From G958295935 sp965224235 (GTDB taxonomy: Bacteria; Chloroflexota; Dehalococcoidia; Lucifugimonadales; Lucifugimonadaceae): DNA of 64,000 nt. The notes under the pieces were generated by a model. It was given only the letters and a program-made list of their open reading frames with translations. It was not told the DNA's origin and did not search any database. Numbering within the stretch: the stretch's first letter is position 1; every line of letters begins with the position of its first letter. The stretch lies in assembly GCA_965224235.1 (NCBI GenBank), contig CBDCYP010000001.1, positions 992,001 through 1,056,000 on the forward strand. Reading direction: 5' to 3'. Position numbers and translations under genes: made by a program. Of this stretch, positions 9,914 through 18,160 are shown piece after piece.

Positions 9914-10165
9914 TTGTACATTACTTCGTCTGATTGAGTGGATGCGCAGCGTAGCAGATTGAACGGGCGATACACTTGCCGCGGCGAAGTGGTAGGGCTG
10001 TTTCGGGCGCCAGGCGAGGTCCTGAGTGCGGCCCAGACCCATTCCTCCCCTATGGGGGAAGGTTAGGATGGGGGGCGACGGGCGCCCGGCAGTAGTTCAC
10101 ACGTTGTCTGGGAACCAAAAACGAGGGACTGCGCCACCGCTTTCGACAAGGCAGGGGATAAGAGT

Positions 10166-11383
10166 ATGAAGATCACGGCAATTGACACGTTCATCGTCGA
10201 CGCGGGCTGGCGGCCTTGGACGTTTGTGGCGCTGCGCACCGACGAGGGCTTGACCGGTTATGGGGAGTGCTCCGACGGCCGCAACCCGTTCGGCGTGGCG
10301 GCGACTATCGGTGAGTTCGAGACGATACTCAAAGGCCGCGACGCACGGCATATCGAGTCGAACTACCACGACATGTATCGGATGGCAAGGCAGAGTATCG
10401 GCGGCATCGCCTCCAAGGCGATTGCGGGGATAGAACTAGCCATGTGGGACGTGAAAGCCAAGGCCCTCAACGTGCCGGTCTATGAATTGTTTGGCGGGCC
10501 GCTGCGGGAACGACAGCGGGTCTACTGGTCGCATTGCGGCTCCTCGCGGGCGCGCTCTCATGAAATCATCGGGGCGCCGCCGTTCGGGTCGATGGAGTCG
10601 GTAACCGCTCTGGGCCGGGAGGTCAAGGACAGGGGCTTCACCGCGCTGAAGACGAATATACTCCTGCCGGGCGTTGGGGCCGGCATACACTTCGGCGGAT
10701 TTGGGCCCGGGCCAACCGACCAGACCGTGTCAGAGGAGGTGCTGCGGCACCTTGAAAAGCAGATCGCAGCGTTCAGAGCCGGAACCGGAGACGACATCGG
10801 GATAGCGCTCGACCTGAACTTCAATTTCAAGCCGGAGGCGGTTGATAGAATCTGCCGTGTCCTTGAGCCGTTCAACATGATGTGGGTCGAGGTGGATATG
10901 TACGAGCCGGTGGCGTTGGGGCGCATCCGCGCCAACGCTTCGATGCCGATCATGTCTGGCGAAAACCTGTTCGGCATGCGGGGCTACCGGCCGTACTTTG
11001 AGGCGGGGTCGATGGACATCGTCATGGTGGATATTCCGTGGAACGGGTTCGCCGAGTCGCGCCGAGTCGCCGCCATGGCAGAGAGCTTCGAACTAAACGT
11101 GGCGCCCCACAACTACTACTCGCACCTCGCCTCGAACATAGCGTTAAACCTCTGCGCATGCACCCCAAACGTGCACATCATGGAAATCGACATCGACGAC
11201 GTGCCCTGGAAGGACGACCTCACAGGAGGGCCGATGGTGTTCGACAACGGCCACACGATGGTGCCGTCGAAGCCGGGGTGGGGCGTCGACCTGAACGAGG
11301 AAGTCGCACGCGAGCACGCATGGGAACCGGGCAGGGGCCCCGGTTACGTGGCGTCTTTGGCTGGTGACTCTCGCGGCCGGTAG
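10166..11383 (+). CDS. Enolase-superfamily enzyme (mandelate racemase/muconate lactonizing type)
   Basis: 405-residue TIM-barrel enzyme, probably a sugar-acid dehydratase or racemase. The N-terminal capping domain (MKITAIDTFIVDAGWRPW, GYGECSDGRNP, SKAIAGIELAMWDVKAKAL) is characteristic. The three Mg ligands are visible as Asp in IALDLNFNF, Glu in WVEVD and Glu in SGENL; a late His lies in APHNYYSHLA. The second Lys of a KxK base motif is not evident (ALKTN). AGGGG lies about 11 bp before the ATG. The downstream aldolase on the same strand suggests a sugar-acid route: dehydration to a 2-keto-3-deoxy acid, then aldol cleavage. That pathway is inference. Confidence 0.88.
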   Translation: MKITAIDTFIVDAGWRPWTFVALRTDEGLTGYGECSDGRNPFGVAATIGEFETILKGRDARHIESNYHDMYRMARQSIGGIASKAIAGIELAMWDVKAKALNVPVYELFGGPLRERQRVYWSHCGSSRARSHEIIGAPPFGSMESVTALGREVKDRGFTALKTNILLPGVGAGIHFGGFGPGPTDQTVSEEVLRHLEKQIAAFRAGTGDDIGIALDLNFNFKPEAVDRICRVLEPFNMMWVEVDMYEPVALGRIRANASMPIMSGENLFGMRGYRPYFEAGSMDIVMVDIPWNGFAESRRVAAMAESFELNVAPHNYYSHLASNIALNLCACTPNVHIMEIDIDDVPWKDDLTGGPMVFDNGHTMVPSKPGWGVDLNEEVAREHAWEPGRGPGYVASLAGDSRGR

Positions 11384-11688
11384 TGGTCGCGGAATTGCGA
11401 TTTCCCGCCAGCCTGACGGGGTTAAGGTTAGGACGGGAGCGCTTGGCGGCGGCGTGAAACAAAAACAAACCGGGCAGGCGCTGGGCGCGTTAGAATTCCC
11501 ATTCGGATAACGGTTCTGCAATTGGAGTCCGCATGGCGCAAGGGCCGAATCATCGCGACTATCTCAACCAGTGTGACCGTGAGAGTCGTTAGCCAAATTG
11601 GAGTCTGAGTGGAGACGGGGCCAAATCGCCCCAGTGTGCCGCGGCTATTACGAGCCGCGAAAGACGTCAGCCAAAACAGGAGAGTTCA
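11384..11688. other. Intergenic region with degenerate repeats of the downstream leader
   Basis: 305 bp between the enolase-superfamily gene and the aldolase gene. The first part shows nothing recognised. The last 170 bp contain imperfect copies of the ribosome-site and start-region sequence of the aldolase gene, listed separately. Confidence 0.5.
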
Positions 11689-11700
11689 ATGGAGATCAGG
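11519..11700 (+). repeat. Three degenerate direct repeats ending in the aldolase start region
   Basis: Three related stretches about 80 bp apart: ATTGGAGTCCGCATGGCGC (from about 11521), ATTGGAGTCTGAGTGGAGAC (from about 11599) and ACAGGAGAGTTCAATGGAG (from about 11679), each followed by a GGCCRAA-type segment. Between them CCAGTGTG and GTTAGCCAAA/GTCAGCCAAA also recur. The last copy holds the real ribosome site and ATG of the aldolase gene; the earlier ones look like decayed duplications of the leader. Confidence 0.5.
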
Positions 11701-12435
11701 CCAAACAGAGTTAAACAGCGGATCGCAAAAGGCGAGAGGTCGTTCGCAGTGGGCGGCTTTTACGACGCCGACGGAATCGATCAATTCGGCCCGAACGGAT
11801 TCGACGCCATCTGGCTCGAGGGTGAACACGGCAACGTCGACTTCAAAGACATCGGTGACTACACGCGAGCCTGCGACATTTGGGGTCTTACGTCGGTCGT
11901 GCGCATCAATATGAACGAGCCCGGCGTCGTATACCGCACTCTCGACAGGGGTGCACAGGGTCTCGTGATGCCGCACGTCAACACGCGCGCCGAGGCGGAG
12001 CGGTTCGTCGACGCTGCCAAGTTCGCGCCGATAGGCAATCGCGGCATGTTCACGAGCCGGCAGGGATACGCGGTCCCGGACTACTTCCAGGTTGCAAACG
12101 ATCAGACCCTTCTTGTCGTATTGATTGAAGACATAATCGCCGTACAAAACCTCGATGAGATACTCGAGGTGGACAACATAGACGTGTTCTTCGTTGCGCC
12201 GTCAGACCTGGCATCCACCATGGGCTACATAGGCGACTTCGAGCATCCCGACGTGCAGAGCGTCATCGACGACACATTGGCCCGTATTCAGAAGGCAGGG
12301 CGAAACGCAGGTTCTCTTGCGACCGACGACAACGTAGAGAAGTACCTTGAAGCCGGCGTGAAGTTCATGCTCGTCAATGTGGGATCATGGATACAGACCG
12401 GCGCGGCGAACTTCCTCGCCAAGACCGGCCGATAG
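11689..12435 (+). CDS. HpcH/HpaI-type aldolase
   Basis: 248-residue class II aldolase of the HpcH/HpaI family, which cleaves 2-keto-3-deoxy acids to pyruvate and an aldehyde. Recognisable parts are FDAIWLEGEHGNVDF (catalytic loop), VVRINMNEPGVVYRTLDRG, GLVMPHVNTRAEAERFV, LIEDIIAVQNLDEIL (metal-ligand Glu) and FFVAPSDLASTMGYIG (metal-ligand Asp). The start at 11689 has AGGAGA at a suitable distance. It may act after the upstream enolase-superfamily enzyme; substrate unknown. Confidence 0.87.
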   Translation: MEIRPNRVKQRIAKGERSFAVGGFYDADGIDQFGPNGFDAIWLEGEHGNVDFKDIGDYTRACDIWGLTSVVRINMNEPGVVYRTLDRGAQGLVMPHVNTRAEAERFVDAAKFAPIGNRGMFTSRQGYAVPDYFQVANDQTLLVVLIEDIIAVQNLDEILEVDNIDVFFVAPSDLASTMGYIGDFEHPDVQSVIDDTLARIQKAGRNAGSLATDDNVEKYLEAGVKFMLVNVGSWIQTGAANFLAKTGR

Positions 12436-12448
12436 GAGAAACTGAGAC

Positions 12449-13084
12449 TTGGGAATGAGCCGGTCCTGGCGCCTGATCATTGTCGGCGTCACCCTGATTG
12501 TCCTCACTCTCGCCGCGTGCCGCGGCGGGGGGGCCAACCCGTCCGCCGACGTGGAGTTGAAGGTTATTCGACCCACCGTGCCGGCCAGCGTGTGCGCGAA
12601 CGACTCCTACCCTGCGGAAGCTCCGCAGTTCGTGGGGAATGAACTGCTCGCATGGCAGACCACTCCGTCGGGGCTGAAATACCACGACTATGTGGAAGGT
12701 ACCGGCGAGCAGGCCAGCCTCGAATCCTTGGTCGAGGTGGACTATAGCGGGTGGATGTTAGACGGATGCCTTTTCGATTCGTCCCACCTGAGGGGTAACA
12801 CCTCGTTGCTGCGGCTCGACCGGGTAATTCGAGGGTGGCAAGAGGGGATCAGTACGATGAAAGTCGGGGGCCGTCGCAGGATCGAAGTGCCGTCGGAACT
12901 CGGCTACGGTCCGGTCGGCGCCCTGCCCGCGATTCCGCCAAACTCGGTGCTCATTTTCGACGTCGAACTCTTCGACGTGATCACCCCCCCGGAGGCGACC
13001 GCAACCACCGAAGCGCTTATCTCAGAGGCCACCGCCACTGCCGCCGAGGCCACGGCCGCCGCTGCCACCCCAACCGGGCAATAG
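12449..13084 (+). CDS. FKBP-type peptidyl-prolyl isomerase lipoprotein
   Basis: Prolyl isomerase and likely folding helper on the outer face of the membrane. A short basic N-terminus and hydrophobic segment end in a lipobox (TLAAC, Cys about residue 24). The FKBP domain covers roughly residues 65-185: SGLKYHDYVEGTGE, VDYSGWMLDG, VIRGWQEGISTMKVGGRRR, SELGYG, AIPPNSVLIFDVELFDV. An Ala/Thr-rich tail of about 25 residues follows. TTG at 12449 is taken as start because AGGAG (12434-12438) is 10 bp away; the ATG at 12455 would be 16 bp away. It lies 13 bp after the aldolase and is probably co-transcribed. Confidence 0.9.
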   Translation: MGMSRSWRLIIVGVTLIVLTLAACRGGGANPSADVELKVIRPTVPASVCANDSYPAEAPQFVGNELLAWQTTPSGLKYHDYVEGTGEQASLESLVEVDYSGWMLDGCLFDSSHLRGNTSLLRLDRVIRGWQEGISTMKVGGRRRIEVPSELGYGPVGALPAIPPNSVLIFDVELFDVITPPEATATTEALISEATATAAEATAAAATPTGQ

Positions 13085-13107
13085 CCCCCCCACTCTTTGG
13101 CAATCTG

Positions 13108-13151
13108 CCAAGCCCCGTGTGGCAACTCTCGCGGTTGTCCACGGGGCTTGG
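13108..13151 (+). terminator. Stem-loop after the FKBP gene, possible terminator
   Basis: Perfect 12-bp inverted repeat CCAAGCCCCGTG (13108-13119) and CACGGGGCTTGG (13140-13151) with a 20-base loop, 24 bp after the FKBP stop. A T-run does not follow, so it may be a transcript-stabilising or weak terminator hairpin. Confidence 0.5.
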
Positions 13152-13318
13152 GCCCGACCCCTTGTATGTTGGTGAAGGTGGCGGGGCAGACCGTACGCCC
13201 CTTGGTCCCCGAGACGGTTGTTGCGTAGCGTGGTCGCCCCGCCTGTCTGATCTTAGGGCCCTAACAGTTGCCTGGGTCACAGAACCCGTATCTGCAAGGA
13301 TGGGCCAAAGGAGAAAAC

Positions 13319-14130
13319 GACGGTTGCTGACTCGCCAGTGTTCGTAGGGATGGTTGTTTCGAAGGAATGGGTGGACGCCGCGGTGCCCCCCCAACGGCGC
13401 TGCGCGGCGAGTCAACCTGGACCGGGAGGCGGTAGACGGTCTCGTCCAGCTGAGCGCCCTCGCGCCTCAGATCGTCGTCATGGAGGCCTCGGGCGGGTAT
13501 GAGGAGGGTGTTTCAAAGGTCCTTTGCGTGTATTCGTGTCGACCGTCATGCGACGTTATTTCCCTTGTTAGGGAATAACGAGATTGTAGTACGTCGTTAT
13601 TCTCTGAGTTCCGACGACATTCGAAATATAAAAATAGTCCCTTCGGAGATCCGAGGTTTCTGAAACATGCTCATGAGACCCCCCCTCGCAGTGGCGTTCG
13701 GTGTCGCGGGCGTCCCCGTTGCCGTCGTCAACCCCCGCCAGGTCCGGGACTTTGTGCGCTCCGAGGGCATACTCGCGAAGACCGACCGCATCGACGCCGC
13801 GGTTATAGCCCACTTCGGGGAGGTCAGCGGAGTCGAAGCCCAGCTCCTCGTCTCTGCCGAGGCCCGGTAACTCGAGGGGCCCGTCGTCCGGCGGTCCGCA
13901 TCGACGGGTGATCGCTTTCCCCGATCGCCAGTTGGAGGAGGTCGACGATGACCTGGAACGCCGCATGCGGGAGAGTCCGCTGTGGCGCGACCGAGAGATG
14001 CTTCTGAAGAGCGTGCCCGGCATCGGACCCGTAGCCATCTTTGCCCTGCCGGCGGGGCTGCCGGAGCTGGGATCCCTCGACAGGAGAGCGGTTGCGGCGC
14101 TCGCGGGTGTGGCGCCGCTGAGCCGTGACA
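13319..14130 (+). pseudogene. IS110-family transposase, degraded
   Basis: Pieces in several frames match an IS110 DEDD transposase in order: VFVGMVVSKEWVDAAV, then after a shift at a seven-C run (13385-13391) NLDREAVDGLVQL and VVMEASGGYEE, then a 160-bp insertion, then VAVVNPRQVRDF and KTDRIDAAVIAHF, then a stop and an internal deletion, then RQLEEVDDDLERRM, LKSVPGIGPVAIFAL and AVAALAGVAPLSRD. The C-terminal end is missing where an inverted-repeat element begins at 14132. The gene is clearly dead. Confidence 0.85.
13507..13666. mobile_element. About 160-bp AT-richer insertion inside the IS110 gene
   Basis: The conserved IS110 reading is interrupted right after GGYEE (13506) and resumes at LMRPPLAV (about 13669). 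The inserted stretch is less GC-rich than its surroundings, starts with GTTTCA (13510-13515) and ends with TGAAAC (13661-13666), and contains an internal hairpin-like GTTATTTCCC...GGGAATAAC. This suggests a small non-autonomous element; its family is not recognised. Confidence 0.5.
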
Positions 14131-14209
14131 GGAGACCTTTGCATAACTAGCTCCCCGACCAGTGATTCCTCACACCTTGTCATCCTGAACGCCCCCATGT
14201 CGCCCTGAG

Positions 14210-15847
14210 AGCCTGTGAATAAATCATTTATGCTCCTATGGTATTGAGAGGCTGATTGCTGGACAACGATATTGGGCAGCCATATCGGCGAGGTGAACAC
14301 ATGAGTGAAGAGACGCTGTTTGAACTTCCGGCCATCGAGGAGAAGCGAGCGCCTGCGCCAACGAGTCCGGGTGAGGCCCGGGCGCTGCGGCCGGTGCGGA
14401 ATCAGCCTGAGTGGGCGGTATTGGACCTGGAATCTCGGTTGCCTCAAGAGCATCGGGCCCGTGTTATATGGAGCTTTTTGGAGAGGTTGGACCTGTCGGC
14501 CTTTTATGCGCCGGTCAAGGCGGTGGAGAACCGGCCAGGCCGCCCAACGACAGACCCCAAAGCGCTGCTGGCGTTGTGGCTTCTGGCCACGGTTGACGGT
14601 ATAGGGAGCGCCCGCCGGCTGGCGCGTTTGTGCGAAGAGCACGACGCCTACCGCTGGATGAGGGGGAACGTACCTGTCAACTATCACATGCTCTCTGACT
14701 TCCGGGTAGCCCACCAGGAGGCGCTGGACGGCCTTTTGACCCAGATCATAGGTTCTCTGATGGCCGCAGGGGCGGTCCTGCTGGAGCGTGTGGCTCAAGA
14801 CGGGATGCGGGTGAGGGCGAGCGCCGGCGCCGCGTCCTTTCGCGGCGCGCAGGGATTGAAGAGGCGCATGGAGGAGGCGCGGGCGCAGGTGGAGCGGCTG
14901 GCGCAGGAGCGGGAGCGTCCCGATTCCGGTGTGACGCGGCGTGAACGTGCGGCGCGGGAGCGTGCGGCGCGAGAGCGGGAGGAACGGGTCCGGGAGGCGC
15001 TGTCGTACTTGCCCCGGGCACAAGCGAAGAAGGAACGACAACAGCACACCAAGGCGAAGGCTCAGCGTCCCAAGGTTACGAAGGCGCGGGTATCCACCAC
15101 AGACCCCCAGGCAACGGTGATGAAGATGCCGGATGGCGGCTTCCGGCCAGCCTGCAATATCGAACTGGCCACTGATAGCGCCAACGGGATCATCGTCGGA
15201 GTAGGGGTCACATCGTCGGGTACGGACGCAGGGCAAGCGGCGCCCATGGAGGAACAACTGGTCAGGCGGACGGGCCGGCGCCCTGACTCCTACCTGATGG
15301 ACGGGGGCTTCGCTACCCGGGAGGACATCACCGCTCTGGAGCAACGTGGGGTGAGTGTGTATGCGCCGGTGAGGTTGCCCCGGAACAAGCCCGAACGGGA
15401 GCGTTACGATCCCCGCTACGGGGACGGGCCGGACGTGGCAAGGTGGCGTCAACGGATGGCCACCGGCGAGGCCAAAGCCATATACAGGCAGCGGGCGTCT
15501 GTAGCCGAGTGGACGAACGCCCAGGTGCGTCTTCACGGAGTGAGCCAATTCAACGTACGGGGACTTGCCAAAATCACCAGCGTAATGCTCCTTGTCGCCG
15601 TGGCCCACAACCTCCTGCGTTGGGAGGCGTTCATGGCGTAGGCAGACACGGGGGTTAAGCAGGCACAGCCGATAAGCTCCGGACCAGTCAATCCGGATTC
15701 CCTAGTGAATTCGCCCGGAAAGCGGCCAATGCTGTCCCGCAATTCTGCCTCCCTCAACAAGCGCCCGCCCCGGTGAAACTTCCCAATGGCGCTTTCCGCC
15801 ACCAACATGCCGCCTAACAACAACAGAACCCAAAAAACTCACAGCCT
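14210..15847 (+). mobile_element. IS1182-type element, copy 1 (intact)
   Basis: 1638-bp element. Ends AGCCTGTGAATAAAT and its imperfect complement ACTCACAGCCT are terminal inverted repeats. It is flanked by a CTGAG duplication (14205-14209 and 15848-15852). Removing one copy restores a CCCTGAGCGAAGCCGAGGGG intergenic repeat. A second copy with nearly identical sequence lies at 29591-31226, indicating recent transposition. Confidence 0.88.
14301..15641 (+). CDS. IS1182-type transposase (DUF772/DDE), intact copy
   Basis: 446-residue transposase distinct from the one at 7.1-8.7 kb. The N-terminal DUF772-type region reads WSFLERLDLSAFYAPVKAV and DPKALLALWLLATVDGIGS; a charged coiled-coil segment (about residues 195-260, rich in Arg, Glu and Ala) follows; the catalytic half has QDGMRVRASAG, YLMDGGFATREDI and RASVAEWTNAQ with the late Glu. 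The ATG at 14301 has GAGGTG upstream and is preferred to the earlier TTG at 14256. No lesion is seen. Confidence 0.9.
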   Translation: MSEETLFELPAIEEKRAPAPTSPGEARALRPVRNQPEWAVLDLESRLPQEHRARVIWSFLERLDLSAFYAPVKAVENRPGRPTTDPKALLALWLLATVDGIGSARRLARLCEEHDAYRWMRGNVPVNYHMLSDFRVAHQEALDGLLTQIIGSLMAAGAVLLERVAQDGMRVRASAGAASFRGAQGLKRRMEEARAQVERLAQERERPDSGVTRRERAARERAAREREERVREALSYLPRAQAKKERQQHTKAKAQRPKVTKARVSTTDPQATVMKMPDGGFRPACNIELATDSANGIIVGVGVTSSGTDAGQAAPMEEQLVRRTGRRPDSYLMDGGFATREDITALEQRGVSVYAPVRLPRNKPERERYDPRYGDGPDVARWRQRMATGEAKAIYRQRASVAEWTNAQVRLHGVSQFNVRGLAKITSVMLLVAVAHNLLRWEAFMA

Positions 15848-16147
15848 CTGAGCGAAGCCGAGGGGTCTGGGTAAGAGGGGCGGGGCATGCCGTCTGGATG
15901 GCTTAGGTTCCTCGGTTGGGCTCAGAATGTCATGTGCCGAGGTTACGCAAAGGTCTCTTTGATCGAAACACAAGGGCGCGGTGTGTGGGCGCCCACCGGG
16001 TAGAGCAAGGGAATCGGGTAAAAATTCGTTGGCAAGCTTCCCCGTATCCGCCCTTGGTTCCCCGATCGGGGCCGAGGAAGACGAATTATCTTCGGCACGG
16101 CTAAAGGGGGTGGAGTTATGAAACAGGACCTATGCGCGGTTGCCTAT
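15848..16147. other. Intergenic stretch after the IS1182-type copy
   Basis: About 300 bp holding the right part of the CTGAGCGAAGCCGAGGGG repeat, the right inverted repeat of the small element (15942-15957) and otherwise no gene that I recognise. Confidence 0.5.
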
Positions 16148-16158
16148 TCAGCCGCGCA
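16133..16158 (-). terminator. Short GC hairpin at the end of the minus-strand operon
   Basis: Perfect 7-bp stem TGCGCGG (16133-16139) and CCGCGCA (16152-16158) spanning the stop codon of the last operon gene. No T-run follows on the minus strand, so termination is only possible. Confidence 0.3.
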
Positions 16159-16891
16159 GGCGTAGCCAGGTTAGACGGGCGAATGCCTCGATGACGATGC
16201 CGAGCGACATCTTTGATTTGCCCTTGCCTCGCTCCATGAAGACGTAGGGGTATTCGGTGACGCGCAGACCGGCATTTTCGCAGCGATATGCCACTTCGGA
16301 CTGAAACCCGAAGCCCGCAAGCTTGAGCGAGTCGAGACCGATCGTTTCTAGGGCGCGTCGCCGATATGCCTTGAATCCTGATGTAGCGTCCCTGACCCGC
16401 AGACCCAACACGAACCGGATGCCCAGGCTGCCGAGCCTGCTAATGAGTTTCCGGCCAAGCGACCAGTCGGGGTCTACGCCACCACCGGGCGCGTATCGGG
16501 AGGCGGTGACCACGTCGATGCCGTGAAGGCGCGTCAGCATTTCAGGAACGCACGCCGGAGGGTGTGAAAGGTCGGCGTCCATCTGCACTATCAGGTCGGC
16601 GCCGAGTTCGAGCGCGCGTCCAAGCCCGTCGACGTATGCCTTGCCCAAGCCGCTCTTGACGGCCCTGTGGAGTACTTCTACCCGGCCGGGATTTTCAGCC
16701 GCGAGCCGGTCAGCCAGTTCGCCGGTCCCGTCCGGCGAGTTGTCGTCGACCACGAGGAGCAGCAATTCGGGGATGCCGAGTTCAGAGAGGCGGTCGAACA
16801 GGACCGGCAGGTTGTCGATTTCGTTGTAAGTGGGGACAACGATGACGACCTTTGGATGGTTGTTGTTGGCGGTATGTGTGGCTGCCGACAA
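16148..16891 (-). CDS. Polyprenol/dolichol-phosphate mannosyltransferase-like glycosyltransferase (GT2)
   Basis: 247-residue GT-A glycosyltransferase, likely loading a hexose from a nucleotide sugar onto polyprenyl phosphate at the inner face of the membrane. Motifs: VVIVVPTYNEIDNLP, VVDDNSPDGTGELAD, SGLGKAYVDGLGRAL, VQMDADLSHPP (DXD) and DATSGFKAYRR, all in the DPM1/Ppm1 order. There is no C-terminal membrane domain. It is the last gene of a five-gene minus-strand unit, 79 bp after the CoA-binding gene. A second GT2 in the same operon suggests lipid-linked sugar supply for protein or envelope glycosylation. Confidence 0.88.
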   Translation of the reverse strand: MSAATHTANNNHPKVVIVVPTYNEIDNLPVLFDRLSELGIPELLLLVVDDNSPDGTGELADRLAAENPGRVEVLHRAVKSGLGKAYVDGLGRALELGADLIVQMDADLSHPPACVPEMLTRLHGIDVVTASRYAPGGGVDPDWSLGRKLISRLGSLGIRFVLGLRVRDATSGFKAYRRRALETIGLDSLKLAGFGFQSEVAYRCENAGLRVTEYPYVFMERGKGKSKMSLGIVIEAFARLTWLRLRG

Positions 16892-16970
16892 GAGGAGTCT
16901 CTTTGACCTCGGATTGGCGGATATACAGGGTTGGCCGGTTATCCTGACCGGCTCGGGAGCGGGTGTGGGT

Positions 16971-17387
16971 TCAGGGGTCGATCAGGCGGCGGTGTTCTAC
17001 CAATATGCAGCGGTCCATGACCACGTCGAGGCCAGCTCGCCGCGCCTTTTCCGCCGCCTTCCCGTTGACGACGCCTAGTTGCATCCACACGGCACGCGCC
17101 CCCGCCGCGATTGCGTCCTCGACAACGGGTCCGACCTGAAGGGGTCGTCTGAATATGTCGACTATGTCAACGAATTCAGGGATGTCAGAGATTGTTTTGT
17201 AGGCCGCAATGCCGTTCCATGACTCGATCATCGGGTTGACAGGATATATGCGGTATCCAACGTCCCTCAGATACTCCGCCACTAGGTGACTTGGCCTGTT
17301 GGGCCGCGGGGATATGCCGGCCACTGCGATCGTACGGGCTTCGGCGAGCAGCTTCCGGAGCGAATTGTCGGTCAGTTCCGTGGTCAT
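16971..17387 (-). CDS. CoA-binding domain protein (YccU-like)
   Basis: 138-residue single-domain Rossmann protein related to succinyl-CoA synthetase CoA-binding domains. Visible parts are TIAVAGISPRPNRPSHLVAEYL, the VNP turn in YRIYPVNPMIE, VDIVDIFRRPLQVGPVV and GARAVWMQLGVVN. Physiological role unknown in this family. Its start overlaps the stop of the upstream glycosyltransferase by 4 bp (ATGA), so translation is coupled. Confidence 0.88.
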   Translation of the reverse strand: MTTELTDNSLRKLLAEARTIAVAGISPRPNRPSHLVAEYLRDVGYRIYPVNPMIESWNGIAAYKTISDIPEFVDIVDIFRRPLQVGPVVEDAIAAGARAVWMQLGVVNGKAAEKARRAGLDVVMDRCILVEHRRLIDP

Positions 17388-18130
17388 TGATCAGTATTTT
17401 CCGCGTCGTTGTAGCCACCCCGCAGGTCTTTCAGGCGAATCCTCAGGATGTCGATGAACGCCATTCCGCCGAGCACCAGGTCGACGCGGCTATCCTGATC
17501 GTAGCGCCAGTCTATCGCTATCTCACCGACGCGAAACCCGGCCTTCTTCGCCAGGAACAGCAACTCCACGTCGAACGCCCACCCGTCGAGTTTTTGCAGC
17601 CTGAAAATTTTGTTCGCGGCGCCTTCGCTGAAGAGCTTGAACCCGCACTGCGTGTCCTGAATTCCCCTGACTGCGAAGAAGCGCACGACCCAATTGAACA
17701 CCCTACCGATAAAGTGTCTGCGCCATGGCTCCCCGATGCGTCTCGCCCCGGGAGCTTCTCTCGAACCCGCGGCCACGTCAAAGCGAGGATTCCCGTCGGT
17801 CCCGTCGAAGAAGCGTTCGATCTGTTCGGGCGGCATCGACAGGTCGGCGTCGCAGAGAAAGCGGAACCTGCCCCGTGCCTCCAACATCCCTCTTCGCACG
17901 GCAGCGCCCTTGCCGCGATGGGGCGCGTCGATCAGCCGAATACGGGGCTCTTGTTCGGACCTCGCCGAAACGAATTCGGCGGTCCGGTCCTCGCTGCCAT
18001 CGTTGACGACAAGCAGTTCCCAGTCCCGCGGGCTGGTCGCAAGGTAGTCGAGCAGGAGAGTGATGGTGGTGTCGATTCCCGCCGCTTCGTTGTAAGCCGG
18101 AACTACGACTGACAGGTCAGGGTTCGTCAA
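17384..18130 (-). CDS. Dolichyl-phosphate glucosyltransferase-like GT2
   Basis: 248-residue GT-A glycosyltransferase. Motifs VVVPAYNEAAGID, LLVVNDGSEDRTAEF, HRGKGAAVRRGML, FLCDADLSMPPEQI (DXD) and DTQCGFKLFSEGAA match the polyprenyl-phosphate glucosyltransferase group. No membrane segment is obvious. It lies 30 bp after lysC and overlaps the CoA-binding gene by 4 bp. It probably makes a lipid-linked hexose donor; the sugar cannot be read from sequence. Confidence 0.86.
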   Translation of the reverse strand: MTNPDLSVVVPAYNEAAGIDTTITLLLDYLATSPRDWELLVVNDGSEDRTAEFVSARSEQEPRIRLIDAPHRGKGAAVRRGMLEARGRFRFLCDADLSMPPEQIERFFDGTDGNPRFDVAAGSREAPGARRIGEPWRRHFIGRVFNWVVRFFAVRGIQDTQCGFKLFSEGAANKIFRLQKLDGWAFDVELLFLAKKAGFRVGEIAIDWRYDQDSRVDLVLGGMAFIDILRIRLKDLRGGYNDAENTDQ

Positions 18131-18160
18131 TTTGGTGCGCCGGTGGGGAACAGGGTCTCG

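Larger units (their letters stand above)
14132..15957. mobile_element. Inverted-repeat-bounded small element, carrying an IS1182-type copy
   Basis: GAGACCTTTGCATAAC (14132-14147) and GTTACGCAAAGGTCTC (15942-15957) are 16-bp inverted repeats with one mismatch, resembling IS5-type ends. Without the IS1182-type element between them the unit would be only about 180 bp with no gene, as in a MITE. It abuts the cut-off end of the IS110 gene. No target duplication was identified. Confidence 0.55.
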
